Shown: positions 1 to 7,907 of the stretch, one piece after another
Numbering within the stretch: the stretch's first letter is position 1
Layout of the letters: the number at the start of each line of letters is the position of its first letter
IMG/VR virus record: IMGVR_UViG_3300048597_000258
Span: 1-59,764 of that record
Reading direction: 5' to 3' (one strand)
DNA: 59,764 nt
Origin: a virus
Position numbers and translations under genes: made by a program
The notes under the pieces: generated by a model
What the model saw: the letters and a program-made list of their open reading frames with translations, nothing else
Database searches by the model: none
Told to the model about the DNA's origin: nothing

Positions 1-202
1 GGCACGCACACTCACGCGATCAGCGATGTGACGGGCTTGCAGGCGGCGATTGATGGCAAGGCCGCGCTGGTTCACACCCACGCCATCGCGGACGTCACGA
101 ACCTCCAGTCGTCTCTCAACGCGAAGGCGGATGCTTCTGCGGTCGTCGGGCGGCAGACGATCTATGTCCCCGCCGACAGCATGACGATCCGCACGTCGAA
201 CG
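1..202 (+). repeat. Left copy of the 202-bp terminal redundancy (equals 59563-59764)
   Basis: Bases 1-202 match 59563-59764 except position 75 (C) versus 59637 (T). The match runs exactly to the window end, and a gene is continuous across it, so it marks circular closure and is not a biological terminal repeat. Confidence 0.92.
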
Positions 203-663
203 GCCCCGCGCGTAACTCCGTCGAACTCACCACCAACAAGGTGATGATGTCTTCGCTCGACTTCGACACGTCGGCGCAGGAGTTCGCTCAGTTCTCGGTG
301 AAGATGCCGAAAAGCTGGAACGCGGGCACGGTGTTCTTCCGCGCGGTCTGGACCCACGGCGCGGCGTCCACGCCATTTGGCGTGGCGTGGCAGCTTCAGG
401 GCATGGCTCTCAGCGACAACAACGCCGGAGACACAGCCTACGGCACGGCGGTCGTGGTGACAGACACGGGCGGCACGGCGAACCAACTCTACATCTCGCC
501 GGAAAGCGGAGCCATTACCCTCGGCAACACCCCGGCGAAGGGCGATTGGTGCTCGTTTCAGGTCGCGCGTGTCCCGGCCAACGCCTCCGACACGCTGGCG
601 GTCGATGCGAAGCTCCTCGGCATCGAGCTTATCTATGTCACCGACGCAGCGACGGACGTGTGA
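1..663 (+). CDS. Tail fibre / collar-type protein, 3' part (joins 59194-59764)
   Basis: This is the downstream part of a gene that starts at 59194 and crosses the circular join. Position 1 is equivalent to 59563 and is in the same frame, so the whole protein is about 343 residues. The joined protein carries three copies of a repeat of the form H-x-H-x-I-x-D-V-x-x-L-Q-x-x-L-x-x-K, two of them in this part (around 7-60 and 70-132). Such repeats are typical of trimeric phage fibre shafts. The last 160 residues form a Gly/Thr-rich, probably beta-structured tip. It lies after the P2 I-like and DUF4815 baseplate genes, the place where P2 keeps its fibre gene H, so it is probably a receptor-binding or adaptor fibre. 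The exact receptor role is inferred. Confidence 0.8.
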   Translation, partial: GTHTHAISDVTGLQAAIDGKAALVHTHAIADVTNLQSSLNAKADASAVVGRQTIYVPADSMTIRTSNGPARNSVELTTNKVMMSSLDFDTSAQEFAQFSVKMPKSWNAGTVFFRAVWTHGAASTPFGVAWQLQGMALSDNNAGDTAYGTAVVVTDTGGTANQLYISPESGAITLGNTPAKGDWCSFQVARVPANASDTLAVDAKLLGIELIYVTDAATDV

Positions 664-672
664 GACGCGGAC

Positions 673-1353
673 ATGTTGAGGGTCAGTCAGCTAATAGGGT
701 TCGGCAGTAGTCGCTTGCCCCCGAAGGCCAAGGGAGCGGAATACGTTCATTACCAGCGGATCGCGTCTTCTCTCAGCACGTTTACATTTTCCGGGGTGCC
801 TCTCGGTCAACCGGACGCAAATCGGCGTATCGTTGTTGCTGTCGTCAATCGTGACAGCGGCGGGGGTGTTCCTCCGGCGCAGTCCTCCGTTACAATCGCC
901 GGGGTTGCTTGTACGTCTCTCGCGTCAATTCAGGACAGCGGCGGCGGGGGCGGCGATCCTAGGCTGCAAATCTGGATATCCAACACCACCGTACCCAACG
1001 GGTGGACTGGCGACATCACTGTCGTAACCGCGAACACAGAAACGGAATGCGCCGTCATTGTGTGGGCGGTCTATGGCCTCTCGTCCAGTACCCCGCACGA
1101 CACCATGACTGACAGCGGAGCGACTACCAACCTTACAGGTGTGATAGACCTTCCGGCAGGCGGCGTCATCATTGCAGCGGCGGCGATGATGGGTGGGACA
1201 CATACATGGTCCGGCCCAGCAACAAAGGTTGTTGAGATGGATAATAACTCAGGAGCCAGCGCCTCCAATCTGTCGGTACAGCTTAACGCTACCGTTGCTG
1301 TTAATGGTGGCGGAAATACCCAGAACGTCTTGGCCGCCGTGACGCTGACATAG
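673..1353 (+). CDS. Predicted virion protein, function unknown (226 aa)
   Basis: The ATG at 673 follows the fibre stop by nine bases. The product is Ser/Thr/Gly/Val-rich, has no signal peptide or membrane segment, and alternates hydrophobic and polar residues as beta-sandwich tail proteins do. A Gly-rich stretch lies near residue 90. I do not recognise a named family. Its position in the fibre cluster, directly after the fibre and before a DUF4376 protein, suggests a fibre tip, fibre-associated or decoration protein. That is inference from context only. Confidence 0.6.
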   Translation: MLRVSQLIGFGSSRLPPKAKGAEYVHYQRIASSLSTFTFSGVPLGQPDANRRIVVAVVNRDSGGGVPPAQSSVTIAGVACTSLASIQDSGGGGGDPRLQIWISNTTVPNGWTGDITVVTANTETECAVIVWAVYGLSSSTPHDTMTDSGATTNLTGVIDLPAGGVIIAAAAMMGGTHTWSGPATKVVEMDNNSGASASNLSVQLNATVAVNGGGNTQNVLAAVTLT

Positions 1354-1387
1354 TTGCTCTGCGGCCCGCAGCATGAGGAATTGGGAC

Positions 1388-1924
1388 ATGAAGGAATATG
1401 CACTCCTGATCGACGGCAGCTTCGCCTACACCCGGCACTTCGACGAGAAGCCGGAAGACATTCCTCACAAGGGTTTCACTTGGCACGAGGTCGTGCGCGA
1501 GAGCGGGGCCTCGGCCTTCACCGGGATCGAGAATGGCAAGTGGGTGATCCGCACCGCGCTGCCGACGCTCGCGGAGTTGCGCGAGCAGAAGCTTGCGTCC
1601 CTTGCCTCGCTGCGCTGGCAGAAGGAAATCGGCGGCACGACCTTCAACGGGATGCCGCTCGCCACCGACGCGGTGAGCCAGACCAAGTACATCGGCGCGG
1701 TTGTCGGCGCGCAGATCAACCCGGCTGGAACGATGAAGTGGAAGATGAACAATGGGCAGTTCATCACGCTGGACGCGACCTCAATCGTCGCCGTGGCGAT
1801 GGCGGTGCGCGCTCATGTGCAAGCGTGCTTCGACAACGAGGCGAGCCTTCGCCTTCTCATCGAAGCGGCAGAGACGGAAGCGGAGCTTGCTTCCGTCGAT
1901 CTTGATGATGGATGGCCCGCCTAA
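1388..1924 (+). CDS. DUF4376 tail-fibre-associated protein
   Basis: The product is about 178 residues and starts MKEYALLIDG. An upstream in-frame ATG at 1373 exists, but the GAGG at 1375-1378 is spaced nine bases from the ATG at 1388, so the later start is preferred. The C-terminal half has the DUF4376 pattern: a helix beginning LASLRWQKEIGG, then a core ending in an F-I-T-L-D block and a helical tail with LRLLIEAAET. DUF4376 domains are found in phage tail-fibre assembly or fibre-attached proteins. Its stop overlaps the next start (TAATG). A chaperone or accessory role for the neighbouring fibre is likely but not shown by the sequence. Confidence 0.7.
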   Translation: MKEYALLIDGSFAYTRHFDEKPEDIPHKGFTWHEVVRESGASAFTGIENGKWVIRTALPTLAELREQKLASLASLRWQKEIGGTTFNGMPLATDAVSQTKYIGAVVGAQINPAGTMKWKMNNGQFITLDATSIVAVAMAVRAHVQACFDNEASLRLLIEAAETEAELASVDLDDGWPA

Positions 1925-2295
1925 TGTCTTCCTTCACCGCGCCGCTCTTTCTCTCGCCGCGCGTCGATCACGATCAGCGGACGTGGATCACCTCACGCGC
2001 CTTCTCCTACGAAATCGGCCTCAAGGGATCGGGGCTTGTCGTGACTGTGCCGGAAGGCACGGACACGGACCTCGCAACGGTCCCGCGCCTTCTCTGGCCT
2101 CTCGTCCCGCCGCATGATCCGAAGTATGCGGCGGCGTTCGTTCTTCACGACTACCTGTGCCGCTGGCACGGGTTCTCTCGGATTGTTGCCGACGCGATCC
2201 TCTACGACGCCTTGCGCGTCCTTGGATGCTCGGCGGCGCGCGCCTGGGCGATCTATCTCGCCGTGAGCGCGTGGCGCATCGTGCGCCGCAAGTAA
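1924..2295 (+). CDS. DUF1353 family phage protein
   Basis: About 123 residues. The preferred start is the ATG at 1924, coupled by TAATG to the previous stop; an in-frame ATG at 1912 would add four residues. DUF1353 hallmarks are visible: T-D-L-A-T-V-P-R-L-L-W-P-L-V-P-P followed by A-A-F-V-L-H-D-Y-L, then a helix with D-A-I-L-Y-D-A-L. The family occurs in phages next to tail-fibre or lysis genes and has no established function. The conserved HDYL has led to speculation about enzymatic activity, but nothing here proves it. It closes the fibre cluster before the sheath. Confidence 0.75.
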   Translation: MSSFTAPLFLSPRVDHDQRTWITSRAFSYEIGLKGSGLVVTVPEGTDTDLATVPRLLWPLVPPHDPKYAAAFVLHDYLCRWHGFSRIVADAILYDALRVLGCSAARAWAIYLAVSAWRIVRRK

Positions 2296-2319
2296 TTCGT
2301 TTTTGATTGTTCACAGAAG

Positions 2320-2358
2320 TTCAAGCAACGGCGCGCTTCGTGCGCGCTTGAAAGGAGA
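2320..2358 (+). promoter_or_regulatory. Stem-loop abutting the ribosome binding site of the sheath gene
   Basis: TTCAAGC at 2320-2326 pairs perfectly with GCTTGAA at 2346-2352, and inside it GCGC at 2331-2334 can pair with GCGC at 2342-2345. The AAGGAG ribosome binding site at 2352-2357 begins at the foot of the stem, and the ATG follows at 2364. The hairpin lacks a U-tract, so it is more likely an mRNA stability or translation element for the highly expressed sheath gene than a terminator. Confidence 0.45.
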
Positions 2359-2363
2359 AAATA

Positions 2364-3845
2364 ATGTCTGACCCGACATTTGGCATTTCGATTGCGCGGA
2401 TCGACAACGAACCGCGTCCCGCCGTATGGAGCGATATGTCGGTCGTGGGCCTCATCGGCACCGCGCCTGCCGCCAATGCCGCCATCTTCCCGCTGAACAC
2501 TCCCGTCTTCATGTTCTCGGATGACGCCACGATGTTCGCGGCTCTCGGGGAAACCGGGACGCTCAAGGATGCTGTCGAGGGCCTGAACGATCAGTTGGGC
2601 GAATTTCAGGTGGCGGCGAAGGTCATCATCGTTCGCGTGACGGAAGGCGTGGACGATGATGCCACTATCACAAACATCGTTGGCAACTCGGCGAGCAAGA
2701 CGGGCGTCCACGCCTTTGTCGAGTCGGGTCCGGCGCTCGGCATAATCCCGCGACTCATCGCGGCTCCGGGCTACACGAAGCAGCACAAGACGGGCGTCAC
2801 CGCGCTCAACATCGCCAATGCTGGCAGCGGCTACACGAACGGCACCGCGCTCGCGCTCACCGCGACGGGCGGCGGCGGCACCGGGTTCGCTGGCACCGCG
2901 AAAGTTGTCGGTGGAGCCATCACCGAAGTGGTCATCACCAACCCCGGCAGCGGCTACACCTCCGCGCCGACGATCGTGCTGACCGCGCTCGGCGCTGGCA
3001 CCGGAGGCTCGGTCACCGCCACTGTCGGCGCGCTGGCGAACCCGGTCTGCGCGGAGCTTCCGTCCGTGCTGAACAAGCTCCTTGCCGTGGCCGTGGTGGA
3101 CGGCCCCGCCTCGACGCTCGCCGCCTACACGGCCTGGCGGGAGACGATGCAGAGCGAGCGCCTGATCCCGGTAGAGACTGCGGTGAAGGTGGGCGTGAGC
3201 GGCACGGTGCAGCCCGCGTCGCCGCGCATTCTCGGCATTGCCGTTCGCCGGGACCACCAGTACCAGGGGCGGCCCTTTCACTCCTGGGCCAACCAGCCCG
3301 TGCAGGGCATTGTCGGTCCTTCGCGCAACATCAACTTCTCGCTCACCGACGGGGCGACCGAGGGACAGGCGATCCTGTCGCAGAACGGCGGCGTGATCAT
3401 CCGTGGCGAAATGGGCGTCGAGACCGCCATAGCCTCGGGCGGCTTCGTCTTCGTTGGTACCGACACCTGCTCGGAAGACCCGCTCTGGCAGTTCTACAAC
3501 GTGGTTCGCGGCAGGGACTACATCCACCTCATGTTCCTCCGGACGCTTCGCTTCTATCTCGGCCGGTTCAACATCACCGGGCAGACCATCGAGGCGATCC
3601 GCAACACCATGGCGTTTGCGATGCGCGATCTCAAGGCGGATGGCGACATTCTCGGCTACCGGATCGCGTTCACGCGCGACCAGAACAGCCCGGAGCAGCT
3701 TCGCCTCGGCAAGTTCACCGTGAACTTCGCCGCCGAAGAACCGCCCGTCCTCCGCTATCTCGGCATCCAGTCTGCACGCTATCGTCCCGCGCTCGATGCG
3801 CTTCTCGACGATCTGCTGTCGCAGCTTGATGCGGTGACGGGCTAA
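2364..3845 (+). CDS. FI: Contractile tail sheath protein (P2 FI-like)
   Basis: The protein of 493 residues has the phage tail sheath pattern: an N-terminal segment running into V-G-L-I-G-T-A-P, and a C-terminal half with IRGEMGVETA, F-V-G-T-D-T, then a conserved C-terminal domain (R-G-R-D-Y-I-H-L to the end). A strong AAGGAG precedes the ATG. Residues about 145-225 form a Gly/Thr-rich insert with two G-S-G-Y-T repeats that P2 FI lacks; this looks like a surface-exposed domain. Sheath subunits contract to drive the tube through the envelope. The tube gene follows after an intervening homing endonuclease. Confidence 0.9.
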   Translation: MSDPTFGISIARIDNEPRPAVWSDMSVVGLIGTAPAANAAIFPLNTPVFMFSDDATMFAALGETGTLKDAVEGLNDQLGEFQVAAKVIIVRVTEGVDDDATITNIVGNSASKTGVHAFVESGPALGIIPRLIAAPGYTKQHKTGVTALNIANAGSGYTNGTALALTATGGGGTGFAGTAKVVGGAITEVVITNPGSGYTSAPTIVLTALGAGTGGSVTATVGALANPVCAELPSVLNKLLAVAVVDGPASTLAAYTAWRETMQSERLIPVETAVKVGVSGTVQPASPRILGIAVRRDHQYQGRPFHSWANQPVQGIVGPSRNINFSLTDGATEGQAILSQNGGVIIRGEMGVETAIASGGFVFVGTDTCSEDPLWQFYNVVRGRDYIHLMFLRTLRFYLGRFNITGQTIEAIRNTMAFAMRDLKADGDILGYRIAFTRDQNSPEQLRLGKFTVNFAAEEPPVLRYLGIQSARYRPALDALLDDLLSQLDAVTG

Positions 3846-3861
3846 CATCGAGGGCGTCGAA

Positions 3862-4590
3862 ATGGATAAAGCGTATGTCTACGCAGTCCGGGTCGATGGC
3901 ATTGTTCGCTACATTGGCAAAGGTACCGGACGAAGGCTCAACGCGCACATGAAGATTGTCCGCAGCATGGCTAGACGCCGTGCCGCGGGCGAAAGCGTGA
4001 TTGCCGTGAGCATGTTCTACGACAAGCTGTTTCGCGCCTATGTCGCGGGCAGCACCATTGATCACGAGATACTTTGCGACGGACTCTCCAATGCGGACGC
4101 CTATCGCACGGAAATCGAGGTCAAGAAGGGTTTTGAGGCGGCACAACTATGGAATGCTGGCAAGCCGTGGGACCGCGAGGACTATAGGGCGCGCCAGCGC
4201 ACCCGATGGGCCGATCCCGATGTGAAGGAGTACCATCGTCAAAAGGTAGTAGACGCACAGCGCCACCCGCAGCGCGTCGAAAGGAATAGCGCAAGGCTCA
4301 AGTCGGCCTGGGCCGATCCAGAGAAACGTGCGGCGCTGCATGTTGGTATAAAGAAATTTCGAGCAAGCGTCTTTGACAAGACGGTTCTTGGAAGTCTTTT
4401 GGCCTTTGTTCGCAACAACCCCGGCTTGAGCTTTACTGAAATCCGGAATGGATTTCAGGACCACAAGAAAGGTTCCGTCGCAAACTCTTTGAGGCGACTG
4501 CGTGATCGCGGTCTTGTGACCAAGGACGAAGGCAAGCACGGCGTTTACTATGCCTCAAACATCATCGAACTGAAAAGGATAGGCACATGA
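3862..4590 (+). CDS. GIY-YIG family homing endonuclease (free-standing)
   Basis: The 242-residue product opens with a GIY-YIG-like nuclease core: V-Y-A-V-R, then R-Y-I-G-K-G-T-G-R-R-L-N-A-H. The middle (about 115-165) has two W-A-D-P elements spaced like nuclease-associated DNA-binding (NUMOD-like) repeats. The C-terminus (about 170-235) looks like a winged helix: S-F-T-E-I, S-V-A-N-S-L-R-R-L-R-D-R-G-L-V. It lies between the sheath and tube genes, which are adjacent in P2. The coding DNA is less GC-rich than its neighbours, most clearly at 4330-4580. Its stop overlaps the tube start (ATGA). A role in spreading itself by cutting phages that lack it is inferred. Confidence 0.8.
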   Translation: MDKAYVYAVRVDGIVRYIGKGTGRRLNAHMKIVRSMARRRAAGESVIAVSMFYDKLFRAYVAGSTIDHEILCDGLSNADAYRTEIEVKKGFEAAQLWNAGKPWDREDYRARQRTRWADPDVKEYHRQKVVDAQRHPQRVERNSARLKSAWADPEKRAALHVGIKKFRASVFDKTVLGSLLAFVRNNPGLSFTEIRNGFQDHKKGSVANSLRRLRDRGLVTKDEGKHGVYYASNIIELKRIGT

Positions 4591-5129
4591 CCAATACAGT
4601 ATATGTCATGGAGGCAGCAAATTTGTTTTGTGGCGATCACGACCCGACGGCCTCCAAGCACCTCACGCTTTCGGAACTCAAGCTGCCGCCGCTCCAGGCG
4701 ATCTATGCCGATCACCACGGTGGCGGCGCCCGCGTGGCAATCGAGGTGGAGGTCGGCGTCCAGAAGCTCGAGCCGACCTTCAAGCTTGGCGGCTTCGATC
4801 CCGCCCTGTTGGCCCAGTTCGGCCTCGGCTCGCGGTACAAGAATGTTTACACCGCATATGGCGTGATCCGCGACAAGCGGACGGGCCGCGCCACCGAGGC
4901 GAAGGCGATCATCGAGGCGCGTCTCGGCAAGATCGAGGCCGATGCCTTCACCCGCGGCGAGATGCTCGGCCATGAGTACGCGCTGAACGAAGTCACCCAC
5001 TACGAGCTTTGGTTTGACGGCAAGCCCAAGATCGTGTGGGACTTCTTCGAGAACACCTGGCAGGTCGACGGCGTGGACGAGAACGCCGACGAAAACCGCA
5101 TCCTTCGCGTTCCCGCGACGGGCGCCTGA
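4587..5129 (+). CDS. FII: Tail tube protein (P2 FII-like)
   Basis: The 180-residue product fits the contractile-tail tube family: H-L-T-L-S-E-L-K-L-P-P near the N-terminus, V-A-I-E-V-E-V-G-V-Q-K-L-E, K-L-G-G-F-D-P, and a C-terminal V-D-G-V-D-E-N-A-D-E-N. It overlaps the endonuclease stop by four bases. The first 15 codons are relatively AT-rich, like the end of the inserted upstream gene. The tube forms the inner conduit of the tail and is surrounded by the sheath encoded just upstream. Confidence 0.9.
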   Translation: MTNTVYVMEAANLFCGDHDPTASKHLTLSELKLPPLQAIYADHHGGGARVAIEVEVGVQKLEPTFKLGGFDPALLAQFGLGSRYKNVYTAYGVIRDKRTGRATEAKAIIEARLGKIEADAFTRGEMLGHEYALNEVTHYELWFDGKPKIVWDFFENTWQVDGVDENADENRILRVPATGA

Positions 5130-5152
5130 TCCAGAACCGCCAGGGGTTGACC

Positions 5153-5416
5153 ATGAAGCATTCTCTCAAGACGCCGATCAAGATGGCTGACGGCTCCACG
5201 ATCAAGGACGTGGAAGTCAGCACCGTGAAGGTTAAGCATCTTCGGGTCGCGGAGGCGGCCCGGAACGATGGCGGTGAATTCGCTGCAGGCATCGCCCTTC
5301 TCGCGGCCGTGACGGGGCTTTCCGTCGAGGCCGTCGAGGAAATGGATGCGATGGACTTCACCGCGTTGCAGGAGAAGCTCGCGGGTTTTTTGCCACAGCC
5401 CACGCGGGCGGAATGA
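5153..5416 (+). CDS. E: Tail assembly chaperone E, zero-frame product
   Basis: An 87-residue acidic/helical protein in the P2 E position between tube and tape measure. The chosen start is the ATG at 5153; the frame is open further upstream but that part overlaps the tube gene. Tail assembly chaperones coat the tape-measure protein during tube polymerisation. Near the 3' end the frame runs GGT TTT TTG, which contains the heptamer T TTT TTG used for programmed -1 frameshifting in P2. This entry is the short, unshifted form. Confidence 0.8.
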   Translation: MKHSLKTPIKMADGSTIKDVEVSTVKVKHLRVAEAARNDGGEFAAGIALLAAVTGLSVEAVEEMDAMDFTALQEKLAGFLPQPTRAE

Positions 5417-5544
5417 CATCGATGGTCGCGGACGTCGCGCACATGCTGCACACGCCCGTGACCGAACTTCTCGAAATGGATCTGCGCGACTTCATGGAAT
5501 GGCACCATGAAGCCGCGCGAATCGCAAAGGTTCGGGGCTTCTGA
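5153..5544 (+). CDS. E': Tail assembly chaperone E-E' fusion made by -1 frameshift
   Basis: After 80 zero-frame codons, a -1 slip on T TTT TTG (5386-5392) continues from 5392 for 50 more residues and stops at 5542-5544, whose last base is the first base of the tape-measure ATG. The extension contains M-V-A-D-V-A-H-M-L-H and L-L-E-M-D-L-R-D-F-M-E-W-H-H-E-A-A, which fits the P2 GpE/E' family (short, with a conserved E-M-x-L-x-x-L-x-x-W-x-x-x-A core). The total is about 130 residues. The extension has no good start of its own, which supports expression only by frameshift. The shift rate cannot be read from the sequence. Confidence 0.8.
5386..5392 (+). promoter_or_regulatory. Slippery heptamer TTTTTTG for -1 frameshifting
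   Basis: In the E frame the heptamer is split T|TTT|TTG, a canonical X-XXY-YYZ slip site identical to the one used between P2 genes E and E'. Both reading frames downstream give family-consistent ends. Confidence 0.8.
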
Positions 5545-7907
5545 TGGCTGAACAGGTTTCGTCCCTCATCGTTCGCCTGATCGATCAGGTCACAGGCCCC
5601 GCGCGGTCTGTCGCTACCGCGCTCTCCCGCATAGGCAAGTCGGTACAGGGTGCACGCGGAAGCGTCACCTTCGCTGACCGCCTCGACGCTGCGATGGCGA
5701 GGAACACGCGGCGGATCGATACCTATCGTGGGCAGATGGTGGACGCCATCGCGACCGTGTATGCGCTTGGAAGGGCAATCGGTGCTCCCGTCAATGCCTC
5801 CCGGAAGTTCGAGGCCGCCTTTGCTGACGTGAAGAAGGTGGTCGAGTTCCCGACGGAAGGGCCCTACTCCGCATCGGCGTTCCGCAAATCGCTCATCGAT
5901 CTGTCGCGTCGCGTGCCGCTGAGCGTCGAAGAACTGACGCAGATCGCGGCGGCCGGCGGACAGGCCGGCGTCGCTTTGGACGAGCTTGCAGGCTTCACGG
6001 AGAACGTAGCGCAAGTCGCGACCGCCTTCGAAATCAGCACGGAGGAGAGCGGCAAGGCTCTCGCCAATCTCAAGGCCGCGCTCAAGCTATCGAACCCGGA
6101 AGTGATGCTGCTCGCCGACCACATGAACGTGCTGGCGAACAACATGGCGACCAGCGAGCGGCAAGTCCTTGACGTGGTGAACCGCGTCGGCGCGCTCGGT
6201 GAAGTGGTCGGTGTGAAGGCGAAGGACGTCGCCGCCCTCGGCAGCGCAATGACCAGCGCTGGCGCCGATGCAGAAAGCGCCGGCACCGCCATCCGAAACC
6301 TGTTCCTCAATCTGGCGCAGGGGTCAGGAATGACGAAGGAGCAGGCCGGTGCGATGAAGCGCCTCGGCCTCGATGCAAAGAGCTTCCCGAAGCGGATGCA
6401 GGCCGAAGGCATGGTCGCGGTGGTCGATGTGCTTGAGCGCGTCGCGAAGCTTCCAAAGGATCAGCAGGCTTCGACCCTCACCGATCTCTTCGACAAGCGC
6501 GCTGTTGATGCCATTGGCCCGCTGCTGAACAACCTCGATCTGCTGCGGCAGGCGCTTGGCCTGGTGGCCGATGACACGGCGAACGCCGGCGCATCGCAAC
6601 GCGAGTTCGAGAAGCGAATCGACAACTTCGATGCCAAAATGAAGATGTTCGGCAACACGATGAATGCCATGAACATCGCGCTTGGCGATGCTCTGATTCC
6701 CGCCCTCACGACCATCCTTGAAAAGCTGACGCCGATCATCACGGCAATCGGTTCCTGGGCGGAGAAGAACCCGCAGCTTGCGGCAAGCATCGTCGGGGTC
6801 ACCGCCGGACTTCTCGCGCTGAACGCCGCCCTGATCGCGTTCAAGTACGTCGGCGCTCTTGGCTTCGGTGGCCTCCTGTCGATGACGAAGGGCGTCACGA
6901 CATTCGCGACCGGAGTTCACAAGGCGGCGGCGGGACAGATCGCGTTGAGCAAGGCGCTCGCGGGCATGAGCGGCGCGAACATGACCACCTTCACGACGAT
7001 GGGAGCGGGGCTGCGCGGCATGGCGCAAGCTGTTCCCGGCCTGTCCGGTCTGGCGACGGCGATGACTTCCATCGGCGCTGCGCTCGCGACGATCTCCGCG
7101 CCAGTGTGGCTCGGCATCGCTGCGGCCGTTGCGCTCGTCGCCGCGGCGGCATACTCGCTGTGGTATTATTGGGACCGCATTTCGTCGTTCGTCGGCGGCT
7201 TCGCAAGCACGCTGATGACGGAGCTTCAGCCGGCATTCGCGGCACTTGAGCCTGTGATGGAACCCATCGCGGGCCTAGCGCGCGCCATCGGAAGCGGTTA
7301 CGAGTGGGCCTCGCAGAAGATCTCCGACTTCATGGGCTGGCTTTCTTCCGTCTTCGAACAGGAGACGCTCACCGACGGACAGAAGGAAGCCTATCGGAAG
7401 TCCGGTTCCGATCTCGCGGAAGCAATGATCACTGCCATCAAGACAGCGTTCAATGAATTGCTCGCGTGGTTCTCCGAATTGCCGTCCCGCATCGTCGCGG
7501 CCATCGGGAGCATCGATCTCTCGGGGATTCTTAAGTGGCCCTCGATGCCTTCGTGGCTCGGCGGTGGTGGCGGGGGCGGCCAGCCATCCGGCGTTAAGGC
7601 GGCGCCGGGAGACGCCGCCGCCATGAGTGACTCAATCGACGGCAGAGCGCGCGGAGGTCCCGTCACCCGCGGCAAGTCCTATCTGGTCGGTGAGCACCGT
7701 CCCGAAATCTTCACGCCGTCGCAGAACGGCTACATCGGCCAGGTCGGTAAGGGCGGCGGCGGAACGACGATTTCGCCGACTTTCAACATCTCCATTAGCG
7801 GCAATGCGGATGCGTCGACCGTCGAGAACATCAGGCGCGTGCTGCGTGACGAGGTCCGCCAGGCGTTCCGCGGGGTCTATGCCGATGCCGGATTGAGGTT
7901 CACCTGA
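5544..7907 (+). CDS. T: Tail tape measure protein (P2 T-like, TP901 core)
   Basis: A 787-residue protein coupled to the E' stop by TGATG. Residues about 90-300 match the TP901-type tape-measure core (A-F-A-D-V-K-K-V, then the L-T-Q-I-A-A-A-G-G-Q motif and a helical stretch). Two long hydrophobic segments lie at about 410-450 and 505-545 and could insert into the host membrane during DNA entry. A Gly-rich linker near 670-680 and a C-terminal alpha/beta tail (S-P-T-F-N-I-S-I) follow. At about 1.5 angstrom per residue, such a protein would set a tail of roughly 110-120 nm; that length is an estimate from family knowledge. Confidence 0.9.
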   Translation: MAEQVSSLIVRLIDQVTGPARSVATALSRIGKSVQGARGSVTFADRLDAAMARNTRRIDTYRGQMVDAIATVYALGRAIGAPVNASRKFEAAFADVKKVVEFPTEGPYSASAFRKSLIDLSRRVPLSVEELTQIAAAGGQAGVALDELAGFTENVAQVATAFEISTEESGKALANLKAALKLSNPEVMLLADHMNVLANNMATSERQVLDVVNRVGALGEVVGVKAKDVAALGSAMTSAGADAESAGTAIRNLFLNLAQGSGMTKEQAGAMKRLGLDAKSFPKRMQAEGMVAVVDVLERVAKLPKDQQASTLTDLFDKRAVDAIGPLLNNLDLLRQALGLVADDTANAGASQREFEKRIDNFDAKMKMFGNTMNAMNIALGDALIPALTTILEKLTPIITAIGSWAEKNPQLAASIVGVTAGLLALNAALIAFKYVGALGFGGLLSMTKGVTTFATGVHKAAAGQIALSKALAGMSGANMTTFTTMGAGLRGMAQAVPGLSGLATAMTSIGAALATISAPVWLGIAAAVALVAAAAYSLWYYWDRISSFVGGFASTLMTELQPAFAALEPVMEPIAGLARAIGSGYEWASQKISDFMGWLSSVFEQETLTDGQKEAYRKSGSDLAEAMITAIKTAFNELLAWFSELPSRIVAAIGSIDLSGILKWPSMPSWLGGGGGGGQPSGVKAAPGDAAAMSDSIDGRARGGPVTRGKSYLVGEHRPEIFTPSQNGYIGQVGKGGGGTTISPTFNISISGNADASTVENIRRVLRDEVRQAFRGVYADAGLRFT

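Noticed and set aside
1-202. Direct terminal repeats as in phages with short packaged terminal repeats
   Set aside because: The match ends exactly at the window edge and lies in the middle of a gene; the terminase is of the lambda GpA type. Circular closure explains it better.
2253-3848. A 531-codon minus-strand open frame across the sheath gene
   Set aside because: Antisense shadow; the sheath has a ribosome site and family motifs.
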